A DNA stretch of 64,000 bases from Parus major (taxonomy: Eukaryota > Chordata > Aves > Passeriformes > Paridae): NCBI RefSeq assembly GCF_001522545.3, contig NC_031769.1:11829888-11893887 (forward strand), in the 5' to 3' direction. The first letter of the stretch is position 1. Each line of letters opens with the position of its first letter. Positions 12,055-25,900 of the stretch are shown piece by piece. Position numbers and translations under genes: made by a program. The notes beneath the pieces are model-generated. The model did not search any database. It had not been told where the DNA came from and saw only the letters and a program-made list of their open reading frames with translations.

Positions 12055-13379
12055 GGCAAATATCTTCTTCATCTTGTTGGTGAATGTTTAGAGAGGAAGT
12101 AAGATCCAACCAGTCTGACATTTAAAACCAAATGTCTCAAGGTAAGAATAAGAACAGCTGTCAGTAGGAATTAGCAGAAGCCAGCACTTGAGAAGAGGTT
12201 GGTATTTGACAGTGTTCATGAATACATTTCACACTGAAGATGTTACCTTTCAAACTTTAGGTTTCCCTTTTCTTTTTAAGCAATGTCTGGCCTTATTCAC
12301 CCTTTTAATGTTATGAAGTGGTACAATATTTTATACATGACAAGCGTAAGGGAAGAACCCTATTATCATTCTCCCATGTACGTGTTGTAACATGAATTAA
12401 TGCAAGAAGGGAAATATTCATCCATTTCATGAGGACAGCTGAAACATTTGCTGCCAAAATTTCTTGCCTGTCATTTATTACTGACATTGAGAACATTTTT
12501 TACGCACTTGTGAAAAAGCTTTCCAAAAAACACTGGAGTTTATGAATTGCTTGCAAATTTGCAGCTGATAAAGCTGAATTTTCAATACCTTGCAGGGCTT
12601 AAATTTCTCTGTGGTTTTAGAAGCAACCTGTACATTTAAATTGCCTTACATGGCAATTTAGATTTGCTCATGATGTGCTACATGCTCAGTGACGTTTTCC
12701 TTGTGCTGTTATTCCAGTTAGCAGTTAGGTCAGCACATACTTATGTCTCCTGCAGAGCAGCTCAGCTCAGGAGGGGAAAACCCTTTGAAATTCGTCAAGG
12801 TTTCCAAATTCCTTTTGTAAGAAGAATAAATATTTTGTGGATCTCTAATGCAGCCTACTGTTAAAGTACAGGGAATACTTGTCAGACCACAGTATAATTA
12901 CCATATTCAGGGTGGTAATTAAGTCTGCAGTGTTGTAAACTATTTTGACAGATTTTGTCTGATTCAAAGGGAAACTGAGGTTCTTCTTCATTTTTTCAAG
13001 GTTGCTTAGTAGACTATAGAATTTTCAATTATATGAGGGAAATAGATATTTTAGAAAACCTGATTTTTTTTTAAATTAAACTGTAATTTTATTAAATGCC
13101 TTTATTTCTAGAACATTTTTGAGATATTTTTAAAAGAAAAAGAGACCATGTAAAACATCAGTGAAGTATGCAGAGGTCAATATGTATGTCAGAGGGTAAA
13201 TCGAAACAGAATGTTGTCCTTGAAGGAGAAGTACTTCAGGACAAAAATCAGGAATTTTCTCCAATAAAACATTTCCACCTGCAAAGATGAAATGTATCAG
13301 AACTGAAGGAACTGCTTTCCAAAGGAGCATGTCAAATTTGGAAGACATGAAAGGTCTGGCAGAAGTCGGAGAGAAACCG
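12055..13379. other. Single-copy AT-rich DNA, no gene seen
   Basis: Nothing is recognisable except a hairpin-forming inverted repeat: TAAATTGCC (12637-12645) and GGCAATTTA (12652-12660) around a 6-base loop. Confidence 0.55.
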
Positions 13380-13380
13380 G

Positions 13381-13412
<32 letters not shown>
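13380..13412. repeat. (GA)n microsatellite
   Basis: About 13 uninterrupted GA dinucleotides followed by a GGGAGAGA end, embedded in a slightly GC-richer patch (13360-13440). It is a typical dinucleotide microsatellite and likely polymorphic in length. Confidence 0.9.
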
Positions 13413-15863
13413 CACGGTGAACCAGGATAACCCAGACCATTCCCTAGCCCTGAAGAACAACTGCATGATGTTTCATTCTCTAATCAAAAGCACTTCCCTG
13501 AAAACAGAGAAATGCCTCCAAACTATCTCTTGGACACCAAACCATGCCACTGTGTGAAAGAGCACAAACTTTAAGCAAAAGTTGTGTAGTGAGTGTCTTA
13601 TTAATTGAATGGTAAAGATGATAATGTAGTTCCTGCTGTTAAAGGATTAAAAAGGATTAACTATCCTCATAATATATTAAATGCTTTATTTACAAACATT
13701 GTAAATGTTGTTTCCAGAGTATCTACCTGGCTGTAGAAATATGCTTTGTAGTTCTTACTGGTCTATGAATGGGAGAAAAATAAAACATAAAACTATAAAT
13801 ATCTAAATCATTCTTTTCCCAAATTTTCCCTATTGCCTAAGCACTAAACTTTTTAATTTTTAAACTTTTAAACCTTTTTAAAGTTTACAGCCTTCATGAG
13901 TGTTTGCTATGAAAGAGCTCAACAGTTACTAAAACCACAACTATATGCATTTAGCTGGATGTGATGTAGTTTTCTTACACTTTGCCCAAAATATCTCAGA
14001 GCCACTATGGCTGTACCTGTCTGTGGCATTTTCACGTAGACCTCAAGGGAACAGAGATACAGAGACAGATGTACGTGTGTCCCCAGGTACTTCCAAATAT
14101 ATCCATCCTTGTTTTAGTGTATTGCTCTGTACAACTATTTGTTCCTTGCCTTCTTTATTCTGGCACAGTTTCTGGCAGATAAAAATATCTATTGGAATTG
14201 GTTCTCTCCCACTTTTATAGTTTCTCACTGTTCAGCTTTGTCCTCTCACTAACACCTGTGGGCAGTTTCTCACACAGTTGTTCACTCCAAAGTGTTTTTT
14301 GAGAATTTCAGTTGGCAAAGATGGGAAAGGTGAGTTTTGGGGGAAGCAAGGCAGTGCCACTTTAGAGACAATACCAAAAGCACCGAGCACATATAAGTAT
14401 TGCTTTAAATAAATTTTAATCTTCCTGTACTATTTAACAGGAATTTACATTCTGATCCAGCAACATTAAAGCAAGAATCTGTTTTGGTAAGACTAAATGT
14501 CTGTCTGAGTTCATTTTAGCCACTGAACATGTCTACCTGTCTTCAGCATGACTAATGCATGTCTTCAAAATTTGTTTTAGGCTGAAGTGCTTAGCTGAAA
14601 GGAGATCTGGATTATTCTGCTGAATAAGCCTGTTATGGCAGGTCAGTCAACAGTAAATCTGTTTTACACAGATTTGAAAAAATAAATCACCATTTTGTAC
14701 TTAATTCATTCAGTATTTACAGGCACATTTAATGGGGTGTTGTACTTAGATGAGAAATAAGGATAGTCTGTAGCTTCTTTGGACTTTAAAATGCATTCTT
14801 GAATTAAGGTTATTAAAATATAATATTAAAATAGTCTTATATTTTCCAGGACATTCTGCTGGTCCTAGTTTCTGTGGCTGTAATATCATGATATGAAAAA
14901 AAACCTGAGGGAGGTGTTCTTGCTTCCTTCTCTGACCCAGCTCTGGCAAGTGTTTTCCTTCTTCCTCACAATAGTTTGCTGCCCCTTCAGCAGTGATGTG
15001 ACAAACCTTTGGGGAGGGGAGGATGCTGTAGATAGGATCACTAAAACCTCTGAGTTTAACTTCCAGGAACAATAAGTGTGCTGATAAGGAATGCAATAAC
15101 TTGGCCTTCCACAAAAGCTGTCATCTCTTGAAACTACATTTTTACCCAAATAAATTGGAACACAAGAACATGTTGCACAGATAATGCTTCAAGGCTTATT
15201 AAGGATGGATGGTACTTTTCAGTACATTTAGGGCATAAAAGAAACCAAATGTTCTTGAATAGTGAATTCTGTGTAAAATGTGGAAAAAGGGGGAAGGGAA
15301 AGAGTCTCCAAGAATCAAAAGAGAAATAGATGTGTGAAATCTCTACTTCCCATTCTTTTTCTGACAGCTTGTCTTTTTTTAAGGTCATATTCCCCCATAA
15401 AGTTTAATGATGCACAGAAATATTCTTACAAATTTTTTCTAAATAAACTATGCTATTTTTTCCAAAACTATGCTGTTTTTTCCAAGGTGAGATTGATATG
15501 TTTCTACATTTTCAATAAGAAAAAGAAATTAATTGTAAACATATACTTTACTAGTGCAGCATAAGCATAGTTTCTAGAATAATTTCTGATAAGAATATAC
15601 ATCAGTGCATATTTGAGATCATTGCAGCTTCAAATATTTAAGTAATCCTCTGGGAAAGGTTATAGTTTTCCAAAATACAGATCTAGAACTCCCTCTCATG
15701 CCCACAGGAACAGCAAATTCTGCTCAGTAGATGTTTCAGCACCCCCTCCTCCCTCCCATCTCTTTAGTGATTTACAAGCAACTAAAAGGTCCCCTGGTTG
15801 TTAGAGCAGTGCTTGTGTCCTTTCAGTGTGCCAGAGTTATAGGGCTGGCAATGAGGAGGTCAG
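13413..15863. other. Single-copy AT-rich DNA, no gene seen
   Basis: No recognised repeat family. There is a small imperfect tandem duplication with a 20-bp period (AAACTATGCTATTTTTTCC at 15445 and a one-base variant at 15465). Overlapping open frames at 14746-15149 on the minus strand are short and unsupported. Confidence 0.55.
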
Positions 15864-15993
15864 NNNNNNNNNNNNNNNNNNNNNNNNNNNNNNNNNNNNN
15901 NNNNNNNNNNNNNNNNNNNNNNNNNNNNNNNNNNNNNNNNNNNNNNNNNNNNNNNNNNNNNNNNNNNNNNNNNNNNNNNNNNNNNNNNNNNNN
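15864..15993. other. Assembly gap (130 N)
   Basis: An unbroken run of 130 undetermined bases. The left edge is ordinary sequence and the right edge is the first visible unit of a 21-bp tandem array, so the missing bases probably include more repeat units. Apparent open frames that cross the gap have no meaning. Confidence 0.98.
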
Positions 15994-16077
15994 CACAGGA
16001 TCTCCAGCTTGTGGCACAGGATCTCCAGCTTGTGGCACAGGATCTCCAGCTTGTGGCACAGGATCTCCAGCTTGCCG
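15994..16077. repeat. 21-bp minisatellite, four visible units
   Basis: Units start at 15994, 16015, 16036 and 16057. The unit begins CACAGGATCTCC and ends AGCTTGTGG; the last copy diverges in its final bases. The visible units are otherwise identical. Because the period is a multiple of three, several frames on both strands stay open through it; these are artefacts. The true array is probably longer and hidden in the adjoining gap. Confidence 0.92.
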
Positions 16078-16620
16078 AGCATCCATCCTCTGCTGCGTGC
16101 AGCCCCATCCCGGGCACGGCCGTTGCCATGGAAGCAGCACCGTGCAGGGATCTGAGGGACTGGGAGCTGCTGGGGGGACTATTCCTCATCCACAGAGACG
16201 TAGCAGTGCTCTCCTGTAAACTTATAATGCATACCATTTCACTGGGGCTGAATGGCCCTGTTTCCTTTGGTTCCTGGAAACCATGAGGATTATGGCTTGT
16301 GCTTCCTATGAGGGTGTGCAAAGAGAGATTTTATACATCTGGACCCAATTCCACCTAAGTTTCAGTATCCCATACCTTTGAGACTTGTTTTTCTTTAGTA
16401 TGCATTCTACAGGCTTTTCTATGTTGTCCAGTGGGAGGTAAGACAAGGCAAAGGTGGATGAAATGGATGTCCTCCTGCTGAACCTTCCTGTCACTCCCCC
16501 AAATCATTCCCTACTTGGGAAGTTGTCAGCCCAGGAGCGAGTCCTGCCCCTGGCCAGCCCTGGGAGCTGTTTCAGCTCAGACCCTGCAGTCCTTCAGAGG
16601 AGGGGGGATCAAGTACACAC
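16078..16620. other. GC-rich patch after the gap, no gene recognised
   Basis: Markedly GC-richer than the rest of the window (for example CATCCCGGGCACGGCCG near 16107). It contains several CpG sites but is too short and interrupted to call a CpG island. Open frames reach about 60-90 codons and have no recognisable product. The patch could be unmatched repeat DNA or a hypermutable subtelomere-like segment. Confidence 0.45.
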
Positions 16621-18197
16621 TGATACACCACTGCAGTGACAAGGCACATTTCAATCCATTGCTGAGGTCGTACCTAGGAAGGGACCCGTTTAATGAGTCC
16701 TAATCCTTTAGTGAACATTCTAAACTCGGTTCTCCTAAAGAAGATTAAGCTTGTTAAACAGTATTCCCTAAAAATATACACTTGCAAAGGTGAGAATTTA
16801 TTTTCTCAATATCATAGGTAGGATTTAGTTCACAGGTTAAAATGGGCAGATAGAAAAGTCTGTATGTGAGGCAGGTATCTGAGCTGTATTAATACATCAA
16901 TATATAATAAAGTTCTCATGCATATCCTCTTCCCAATGTTATAAAGATCAAGAATAAGGCAACACTTGGTTTTATTCTACTTTCTAGAATTTGTTAATTA
17001 GCGGATTTTTTCAGGGATGATCTCATTTGGTTACATCTATCTTACAATTACGTATTTAGGTTAAGACTGATTTTGGAATTGCTGTAGAGAACTGTTTCTC
17101 AATCAGAATCATAATGCTGGAGTGAAAACTCAGTTTCTTTAGACAATTTTTTTAATGGATAAGATGTTGATTTCTGAAGAGCTGTGCTTCAAACCCTCAA
17201 TTACATACAAATAAAAACTAGTGTCAGCAGGATGTTCACTTTTTTTAGCTAAATGAACCTGACCAAAAAGCTCTATACTTTCACCTGATAGTTACAGAGG
17301 CAAAAAATTTTAGATGATCAGAGCTACCAATCTTGTCTGCAAAAGTTCTGCTATTTAGATTCTCCTACAGAGCTTACTAGCCTCTACCATGAGAAGAAAT
17401 CCAACATTGTATTCCATACCGGTAAGAAATAACATTATGCAGTTCTAGTGTGTTTATATAATAATAATTGGAAGGACCAAGAAACAGGTGACATTTTAGT
17501 TTGCGGGGAAATAAAATAATTTGCATTAAATCAATAATTCATTTCCTTTTGCCTACAGAATGATGTCCCATAATTTAGTGTCAAAATAGTGACTTCTGTG
17601 GAATGGAGGTGATTTACAGCTGAAAAATTCCTCTTGGAGCACCCACCACATAATGAGATTTTGCTGGGAGTCATTCTCACGCAAATCTGGCTTAAAGCCA
17701 GAAAAGTTGGAACCTCTGGGATTTGTTGAAAATTGGGTTGGATTTCTTAGTAGTTTTTCTTTCTGGCTTTCAGAAGGGACTTCCAGCAGCAATGAAATCT
17801 GGAACTGCTTAAGCTCTCAGCATCTCCATGCGTCCCAAAATAAAAAGGGCATCTGTTTGTAGATATCCCCTTACATTTTTTATTATTTTTGCAACACTTG
17901 CATGTAGACTTATTCATGAACTGAATTATTTTTTGTGTTGTGGCACAGCATGAGATTTAAAAAAAAAAAATAAAACCATCACAAACCACGAACGAAAAAC
18001 TAGTTGGATGGAAGAAAGTTTGGCAAGTAAAGTACATTTTCTGCATTTTCTCTTTTAAAAGATTATGATTACATGTAATCTCATACCCCTGAGCAGATGC
18101 TATCTGTTACCCCATCCAGAGCTTTAGGCTGTAACCAATAGGAGACACAAAGGAGGGAGCTGTGAGGGACAGAAAAGCTTTCTTAACTTGGGTTTTT
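16621..18197. other. Single-copy AT-rich DNA, no gene seen
   Basis: Nothing is recognisable beyond short A-runs (about 17959-17971) and a perfect 14-bp palindrome GATTACATGTAATC at 18067-18080. Confidence 0.55.
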
Positions 18198-18292
18198 ATT
18201 AAAGAATTAAAAATTAAAAATAAGAACAAACAAAAAACCCAAACAAATCCAAAAAACAAACAAAACTTCCAAACAAACAAAAAAAAAACCCC
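18198..18292. repeat. A-rich tract with C interruptions
   Basis: Nearly free of G and T in its core, with AAAC/AAAAAC-type reiterations. The complementary strand reads as a hydrophobic F/L/V-rich frame, which is a composition artefact and not a membrane protein. Confidence 0.85.
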
Positions 18293-21200
18293 AATCACTA
18301 AAGTGGAAGAAGGCCCATTTCTGCACTAGTTAAAATAGTAGAAGTTAGTATGAAAACGTGAAATTGAAATGAAAATTTTAATGAAAAATGCTGAAAAAAT
18401 TCCACTTAGAAGGATTACAATATTTATCTTTAGCTTTCCCTATTGTGTGCATTACTCCTGCTGAGACACATAGGTCTTTCATCATTGCAGCATGTCTGTT
18501 ATAACTGATGGCAATGACACTTATTTCTGTGGTACAAATCGATGGCTGTGGATACCTAAGTGAGTGCATTTTCTTGTGTGCATGGTGGCCTATATTGTAC
18601 TCATAAATCTGGAACTATTTATGCAAACATCCTGCAATTTCATGGTTTCTTATATGGCCCTTTCTCTGTGTAATGAGCTGAGGGTGAAAGGCTGTGTCAA
18701 GGTTTTACTGGAAGGACAATGCTGCAAGGATTACAAAGAATTTCAGAAGCGAAGAAAGGCACAAAGGAAATAAAAGGATTAATTCAGAAAAATATCAGAA
18801 GATACAAATTCTGCTGTGGAGAACCTTTCTAGGTAAAGTTCTTGTTTAGGAGAAGTTTAATGCAAAGTTCTTCCTCTTGACAGAGACCTGCATACACAAC
18901 CTTCAACTCTTAGAAAATACATTGATACTAAAAGAGAGGATAATCAAGGACAGTATAAATAGTTGTTTGAGTATTTCCATTTGATGCTCTTCATTTTCTG
19001 TGGGCAAATAAATATTCAATTGATGCCATTCAGAATTCACTTTCTAATGCAAGAGCCTATGTATAAGTATAAATAACTGGAAAGAATAGTTCAAGTGTAA
19101 AAGCTCCAATAGAATCAAGAGGACAGGGCCCATCAAAAGGTGGCCAATGATCTGATAATTCAAATATTCACTTGAGAAGAGTGATCACATAGTTTGAATC
19201 TCCTGCTTTCAGCAATAAGAGGATATTTACAGTGATGATCGTCTTCTCTAATGAGTGAGTTATTTATTCTCTGACTTATGTAAAATTTACTTTTTCCAGA
19301 GTCTAATATCTCCCACAAGTTTTCTTGTTGTGGTGAAGGAGATGTGAGTCCACGTATTTTAGCCAGAGTTGTAGGTGAATCTGAGTCTTCCAGGGCCAGA
19401 ATTTTTGTCTGCTGGTGATAAATGGAATGATGAACATCTATCTGGATATGTTCTCCAAATGGTGCTGGCTCTAATTGATTTATTAACTAATTAAACTAGA
19501 AATTAAAAACACATTGTGAATAGTCAAAAAAAAAACCCTTTTAATGAAATATAAATTTATTGTAATACTTATACCATTTTACCAATTCATCAATTAATTC
19601 TGTCATGAAAAATTATCATAGGAGTGGTTGTATTTATCAGTAAAATATATTCTCCATTACATCAGGTTAACTTTTTTAACACTAATGTTATGTCTGTGAA
19701 TGGCTGAACTAAGGCCTGTGGTTTGTGATTTATGCAAACAGTGATCCTCAAACACTCACTGTTATTTTCCAAAATACTCCAGATTATTTTGCCTTTGACA
19801 CCACCATTAAAGTGTATTTTTCTTCTCCTGGAGACTTCATCTAGTCTTTGTTTTACCTCCAACCTTTTCTAATTGAAACATCTAGCGGAAAGAAATTGTG
19901 AGCTTAACTCATAGAAAAGTTATCTACAGATCAACATCTAATATATGTTTTTCTATTCTGAAATAACCCATGTTTGAGTAGTCTGTTGGTTCATTCAACT
20001 TATTCCTTACCATCTGATCCCAGACCTTGTAGAAAGAATACATATGTGTATTTATCGCAGTTTGTATCATTTTTTCACTTAAAGACAGCTGAGAAATAAT
20101 ACATTTTTCTTCAGTGACTAGCATGTCATGGCTCTAAGGGACTATTGATTTGAAATGTGACCTTTTTAAGAGTCAGAAAAAGACAGGAAAAAGAAATGTA
20201 ACAGCATGTCAACAGGAGTTTTCACCACTCAAATAATCAGTTGTCTGACATACTGTTTTGTCCTGCATATTTTTTCTTAGATCCTCCATAATCTTCTCCA
20301 TACTTTTCTCCAAACTATTTTAATTTTCTTTTTACTTGACCTTATTTTGAAAAATATTTTGGTATTGCTATTATATTCTCTGATGATTTCAACAATGATA
20401 TTTCATGTAGGTTTGAGTGGTACAGTTGTTACTTTTCTCTGTTTTCTGCTTTTTTTCTTGTGTACTTTTTAAATTATTCTTTTTATAAGAGCTGTATAGG
20501 ACATAATAGATGACACAGTTTAGTGGGTGTTCCCCACCTGTTACACCTGCTGTGGTAATGGCAAAAACTCCCAAAATTCTCCATTGCAGATGTGAGTGAT
20601 CACCCATTTTTATATGTTTCCATTTCATCTTTAATATCTCTATTTATTTATTTCTCTATCACTATAAAATATATTAAGTTAAAAAGGTAATATTTTTCTT
20701 CTTCAGAGTTGGCATTATTTTTTCATATTTTATCACATTTTTTTTGCTTAAAGTATCTCAGTGAAGTGTCTCTGGGATCATTGTTTAGTTCTGTAAAGAT
20801 AATTTTATAAAATTTTGTCTAATGGTCTGTGATAAAATACCCAAACGTAAAATTCCATTTAAGTCTCGATTAAAACTTTATCTTACTGTGTGTCCAAAAT
20901 GATATATGACTTTTGTATTATTATTAGCACAATCTAAAATAAAAGATACACTTTTGCCTGTCCTGAGTTCTGTTTTCATCGCTTGTTTCCTTTCATTAGT
21001 GTATAATAATTAGTCTTTATGGAAAGATTTATATTTTCTCCATTTTTTGATGAGCCTATAACATAAATTGATAATCCTAATTTTCAAAACTTAGAATTAG
21101 ATGCAGAAATTCAAATACCAAGAACTACACTTCATTATTTCAAGCTTCAAAACCTCATCTGGATTCCAGGGGGTCATTCTTATCCACTGCTGAAGTCAAC

Positions 21201-22260
21201 AGAAATTTTGACCTGGATTTCAGATACTATATGGAAGAATGTTGTGAGAAAAGATTATAGTGAAATATATTTCATGCTCATTCCCTTTCCAGTGCAATGG
21301 TGACTGACTTTTTGCATTTAGTTCAAGAGGTGTCTTTAGTATTTCTATCAGACAAATCCATAAACATGCATTGCTATGTTATGACATAAGGTATATTTCA
21401 GATATTGCTTAAGAAAAGAATTAAGATTGTATGTGCTAATTTAACTTCTAGCCTGTGAAAGCCAGTATCACATGCTGAAAAATAAGGCATCTTTTTTTGT
21501 TCAAAAAGAACTTCTATGATTCATTCTTATGTTTAATAATTATTTTAAGAATAAAGTAAAATGAACAAAGGTATTCAGGGATAGTCATAATATCATTGAA
21601 ATTAGGAAATTCTAGTGAAAGTGTTCAATAAAATAATCATATGATTAGTTATAATAATAGCAATAGTACTAATAATGAAATATGATTCAATAACAGAGTA
21701 CACCAAAGGAAAGTATAGTCCTTAAAATGGAGAGTTTATTCTGTCTCTTTTACTTTCATACCTCACATATTCCATTTAAGCAATATAAAAGCATGATTAG
21801 TCATGGGTTCTTTGGATGATACTGTAAGACTTTATATATAAGCATGGGGTGATAACCAGTATAGTAATTTGTATTTTCACATGGGAAACTTGTAGTACTT
21901 ATTATTAGATTTATTGTGACATCCAGTGATGAAATTCTTGCCTCATTAAAATAAATAGACTATTTGCTAGTTACTGCAGTAGAGCCACAGTTTCAGCCCA
22001 CAACCTCAGCTCATAATTCAGTACGTCTCCACTGAGTTCATTGATTCCAAGCCAAAACACACATGCTAGAGTTCCCAGGCACTGATGAAATATCTTCCAG
22101 AAGCAGGAGACATTATCTTCCAAATAACACACAGAAGGTTAGTTCCTTGTATTTTCCAAGGGACAACGGCATGACTTTCTAAGGCATGTATCATCCACAC
22201 AGAGGAATACAGAGCATATCCTTCAGTAGTCCTTGGTAAATTGTAGTCCTCAGTAAAAAT
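18293..22260. other. AT-rich DNA, no gene or repeat recognised
   Basis: About 4 kb of even, AT-rich sequence. Open frames are below 80 codons. No repeat family, RNA gene or GC patch was recognised. Confidence 0.55.
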
Positions 22261-22980
22261 CTTGTTCTTTATTTCACCTATTCAAACTATTTTAGAAAGG
22301 TGGGATTTGACTGGAAGTCCCCCAGGAAAACAAAAGGGATACAGAAAACACTGTTTGCACCAGGCCAGTCATCCTTGTCCATCTCATCCTGATTTGAGCA
22401 GTGGTCCCTTATGCAGATCTTTGAGTACACTTCATTGTAGAAGCTGTTCTTCACATGAAATTTAACACCAAAACTGTGGCTGGTGTCTATTACAGAGTAA
22501 GGATTATAATTCTAAGTGGCTTGGCTGAATTCCAATATGAATAGCTTCGTTCTGCCCACATGAAAAATTCTGCTGTAACTTCATGAACGATACTTTGGGT
22601 CCTGCATCAGAAGTGTTCTGGGCAAGAGCTGGGCTCTGGTGCACTGTTGTGTTAATTCTCATTGCAGACAGAAGGTGCTGCAGATGTGTGCATACTGAAG
22701 CTCCGATACCAAGCTATCAAGTTCCCTCATTTAAATTTTTTTTACTTTATTTTTGTTTAAGCCTCTCCTCACCTCTCCCAGCTTTTAACTTCCTGATGAA
22801 CTCTTGCTGGCAACCACCACATTTTACTTCCAGCTGGCAGGTCAAACAAACACCCTCCTTGAGGGCTGATGTTAATGCACAAGCAGACCAGAACATGTGT
22901 AATGTTATGCAGCAGCCCAGCCAGCTTCTCTTTGCTCTTTGCCCTCCCAGACACTTTTTGAAACTGCATTCCTAAGAAAG
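22261..22980. other. Slightly GC-richer patch, no gene recognised
   Basis: Composition rises relative to its flanks and a 130-codon + frame runs at 22583-22975. Its predicted product is a mixed hydrophobic sequence with no motif I know, its ATG has no promoter or splice context, and a T-rich tract interrupts it. I treat it as chance. Confidence 0.4.
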
Positions 22981-25900
22981 GCTGGACAGATAATCCAGCC
23001 TTGAACCTCTCCCATGGAAACAGTCTGTAATATTTTGCACCAAATCATCTATTATGCTCCCAGTGATCATGTAGTTTAACAGGATGTTGATCTATTTCAG
23101 CATGAATTTGGACAATGATACATCTCCCAGTCACTCTCTAAGCTAGTTTATAGAAGTTTACTTTAAAAGACACTCGTTTTGTATGAAGTAAAAGCTGACA
23201 AACACTAAATAAAAATTCTTAACCATTCTAACTCAAGAAACATGCTTCTGTCTTCTGTGTAATGTGTTTTCTGCTGAGGCCTTCCTGGATGACAAAATTG
23301 AACAAACTCCCCTCTGATGACAGAAGAATAAGTTTCTGACTTCTTCATGGAGCAGAGACTGCCATTGTCACCATCTGTTATGGATCTCAGATTGGAAGGA
23401 TTCCACCCAAAGGCAGCACACTTGACAGCTACAGAGTAATAAATGTGCTTCATCAAATGCCACTGTAGGCCTGGCTTGTTTCAGCAGGACCTGTGCTTCA
23501 CTCATGAGGCAGGGAAAAATCAAAGTTGGCTGAGCAAGGGTTAATATAGGTCTAAAGTTTAAAGTAAATTATCTATGCACCAAATGAGCTGGATCTTGTT
23601 GAAATGCAATCATGTCATCTAAGTAATACTACTGTAATGTGACTTTTTTATAAGGCTATTAGCTATACATCCTACTGAATTATATGAATACGTGCTCAAG
23701 TACAATAAATTTCAAAGCCCATCCAATCATCATATCCATCTAGTAAAACACACTTTTTAATGTACATTTAACAAAATAATGATTTGAACAGTTGACTACT
23801 CCATTTTAATCAGACAAACTGATGTGTCCATATTTCTTACAAATAAGAAAGTCTCTGGCTGTGGGAAGTAAATGCACATCTCTTCAAGAGAAGTGATTTG
23901 TTCTGAATGCAATTCCCCTCTGGAATGCACACAGACCAGCAGTGTGACCTACTGTACATTGTTTCCTCTGCAGCATTTTGCTGGCTTCATATATTTTAAT
24001 TTCAGAGCTAATGTCTTTCAATGTTCTTTTTATTGGGAGTAGTGAAACACTAATGAACCAGTGTTCAATCCAAGAGATGATGATACATAGGGGATTTTTG
24101 TCTTTGCAAAGGCTATTCTATAGACCAAACAAGTGATTTACTGATACCTTGACATGTCCTGTTAATGGAGAAGTTGTTTTCTTAAAAATAAATGGTAAAC
24201 TATTGACCACTACGTAATTAGAAACAGACCTTTACAAGGTTCTTTTCTGATCTGATTGACAATTTGTACTTTAAAAGGTGTTTGTTAGATAGATTTTAGA
24301 AGACAAACTGATTATCTTTCTAATTCTTAAGTAGAGCCATTGGCTGCAGTCTTATGTCCCTCAACAGTTACGAATTGAAGGAAACCATGATACATGGCCT
24401 AATCAGAGTTTTTATTTGACAACTGCTAACAGGACAGGTGTGCCCTTGGCCCTTCCTGTTTGTTATGAGCTTGTTTCATTCTCTTTTTACCCCCGTGTCT
24501 GTTACTCACCAGGAGCACATTAATCATGTCTCCTGCCCGCACAGACCGCAGCAGAGATGGAGGCAGCTGCTACAAGTACTCCAGGAATGGACACGGACCC
24601 AGCAGGCTGCAAGGGTCAGACATCCCAACTGAAAAGGGCTCTCAGAGGCCAGAAATTACTTCATTACTTAATAGTTTACCATTGCTTCATGGGGGGGAAA
24701 AAAAGGAAAAAAAAAGAAGAGGCATGTGAAGACAGGGTTACTGAATAAAAGAACTGTGACCACCAACCACTTATCCAATAAAAGTTTATTGTTTTACAGC
24801 CTATTTGAAACTCTAAATGGAGAAGCATTAGGGGGATGTTATTAGAGGATGGTTTACAGCTTACAAAAATTTCTCAGCAACTCTGTCAGTGGCATAGCAT
24901 AATGATTATTTATTGACACCAGTCGCTCCAGGCAGAACACAGTGATAATGCAGATACACTGTTTCAGGTATTCAGTCTGATTTGGAATGGTTTCAGCTCC
25001 AGCTAGGACAGCAATCTATGTGTTGACACACCTATAAGAGCCTCCTCAGTAAAGGAGTCTCAATGCTGTAATCAGTGAATTACTGTGAATCAGTACATTA
25101 CATTGATCAAAAGCAAAATAACACAACAAAGCACAGAAAGGTGGAACAAATATTTAAAATAAGAGTGCTGTAGGGGAACTATTTCCACTCTACAAAGACC
25201 TTTGAGTGATTGTGTTCAGAATCTCTGTAACAGATGAAGCTGGCAAAAATAAAAGGAAAAACACGGGTTGGCAGGAGGAGTCAGGCTATTAATATCTTTC
25301 AGCAAAATATGCTGGAAGAAAGGATGTATTTTCTCTCTGGAGCTTTGGTGTGTTGAAGAGTAGCATTTGGGCAGCCACTTTAGTACAGGAACTGCTGTTC
25401 TGCTCCCTGTTTCTTCACTACAGCATGAGAAAAGGCCAGCCAACAGAGCTCAGTAGTGCTATGTAAAAAGGACTTACTTGCCACATAATAAGAAAGAAAA
25501 GGGAGAAAATTATAGTGAACTGACTTTCAGTGTGGGAGTATGAAACATGAAAGCAAAATCAAGATTTGCTACAAGTCTTGCTTGAATTTTCATATCATGT
25601 TTTCATGATGTGTGTGTAGTAAAAGTGTGGGAGTGACAGGACATCATGTCCTTTCCCTTCTATCATGGTTTAACTCTACGTTAAACAGTGAAATGCTGGC
25701 TTAACAGAAGTAATATTCATGGGGTGCACATGAATATGAGAGTATACACTCAATTTTCTGATGTATAGGCTTTGAAACTTTCAGAGACCAGTGATGAGAG
25801 AAATCTGTAAATGAGACAAAATGACTGTCCTTGAACCATTTCTACCTTCACAGGAGACTGCAAAAGCACACAGCACATTCCCTTGCACAGCAAAGATAGT

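Noticed and set aside
15731..16321. Open frames up to 162 codons across the N gap
   Set aside because: They depend on undetermined bases and on a 21-bp repeat that lacks stops in several frames.
22583..22975. A 130-codon + frame in a GC-richer patch
   Set aside because: No recognisable motif, arbitrary ATG, interrupted by a low-complexity T tract in the DNA.
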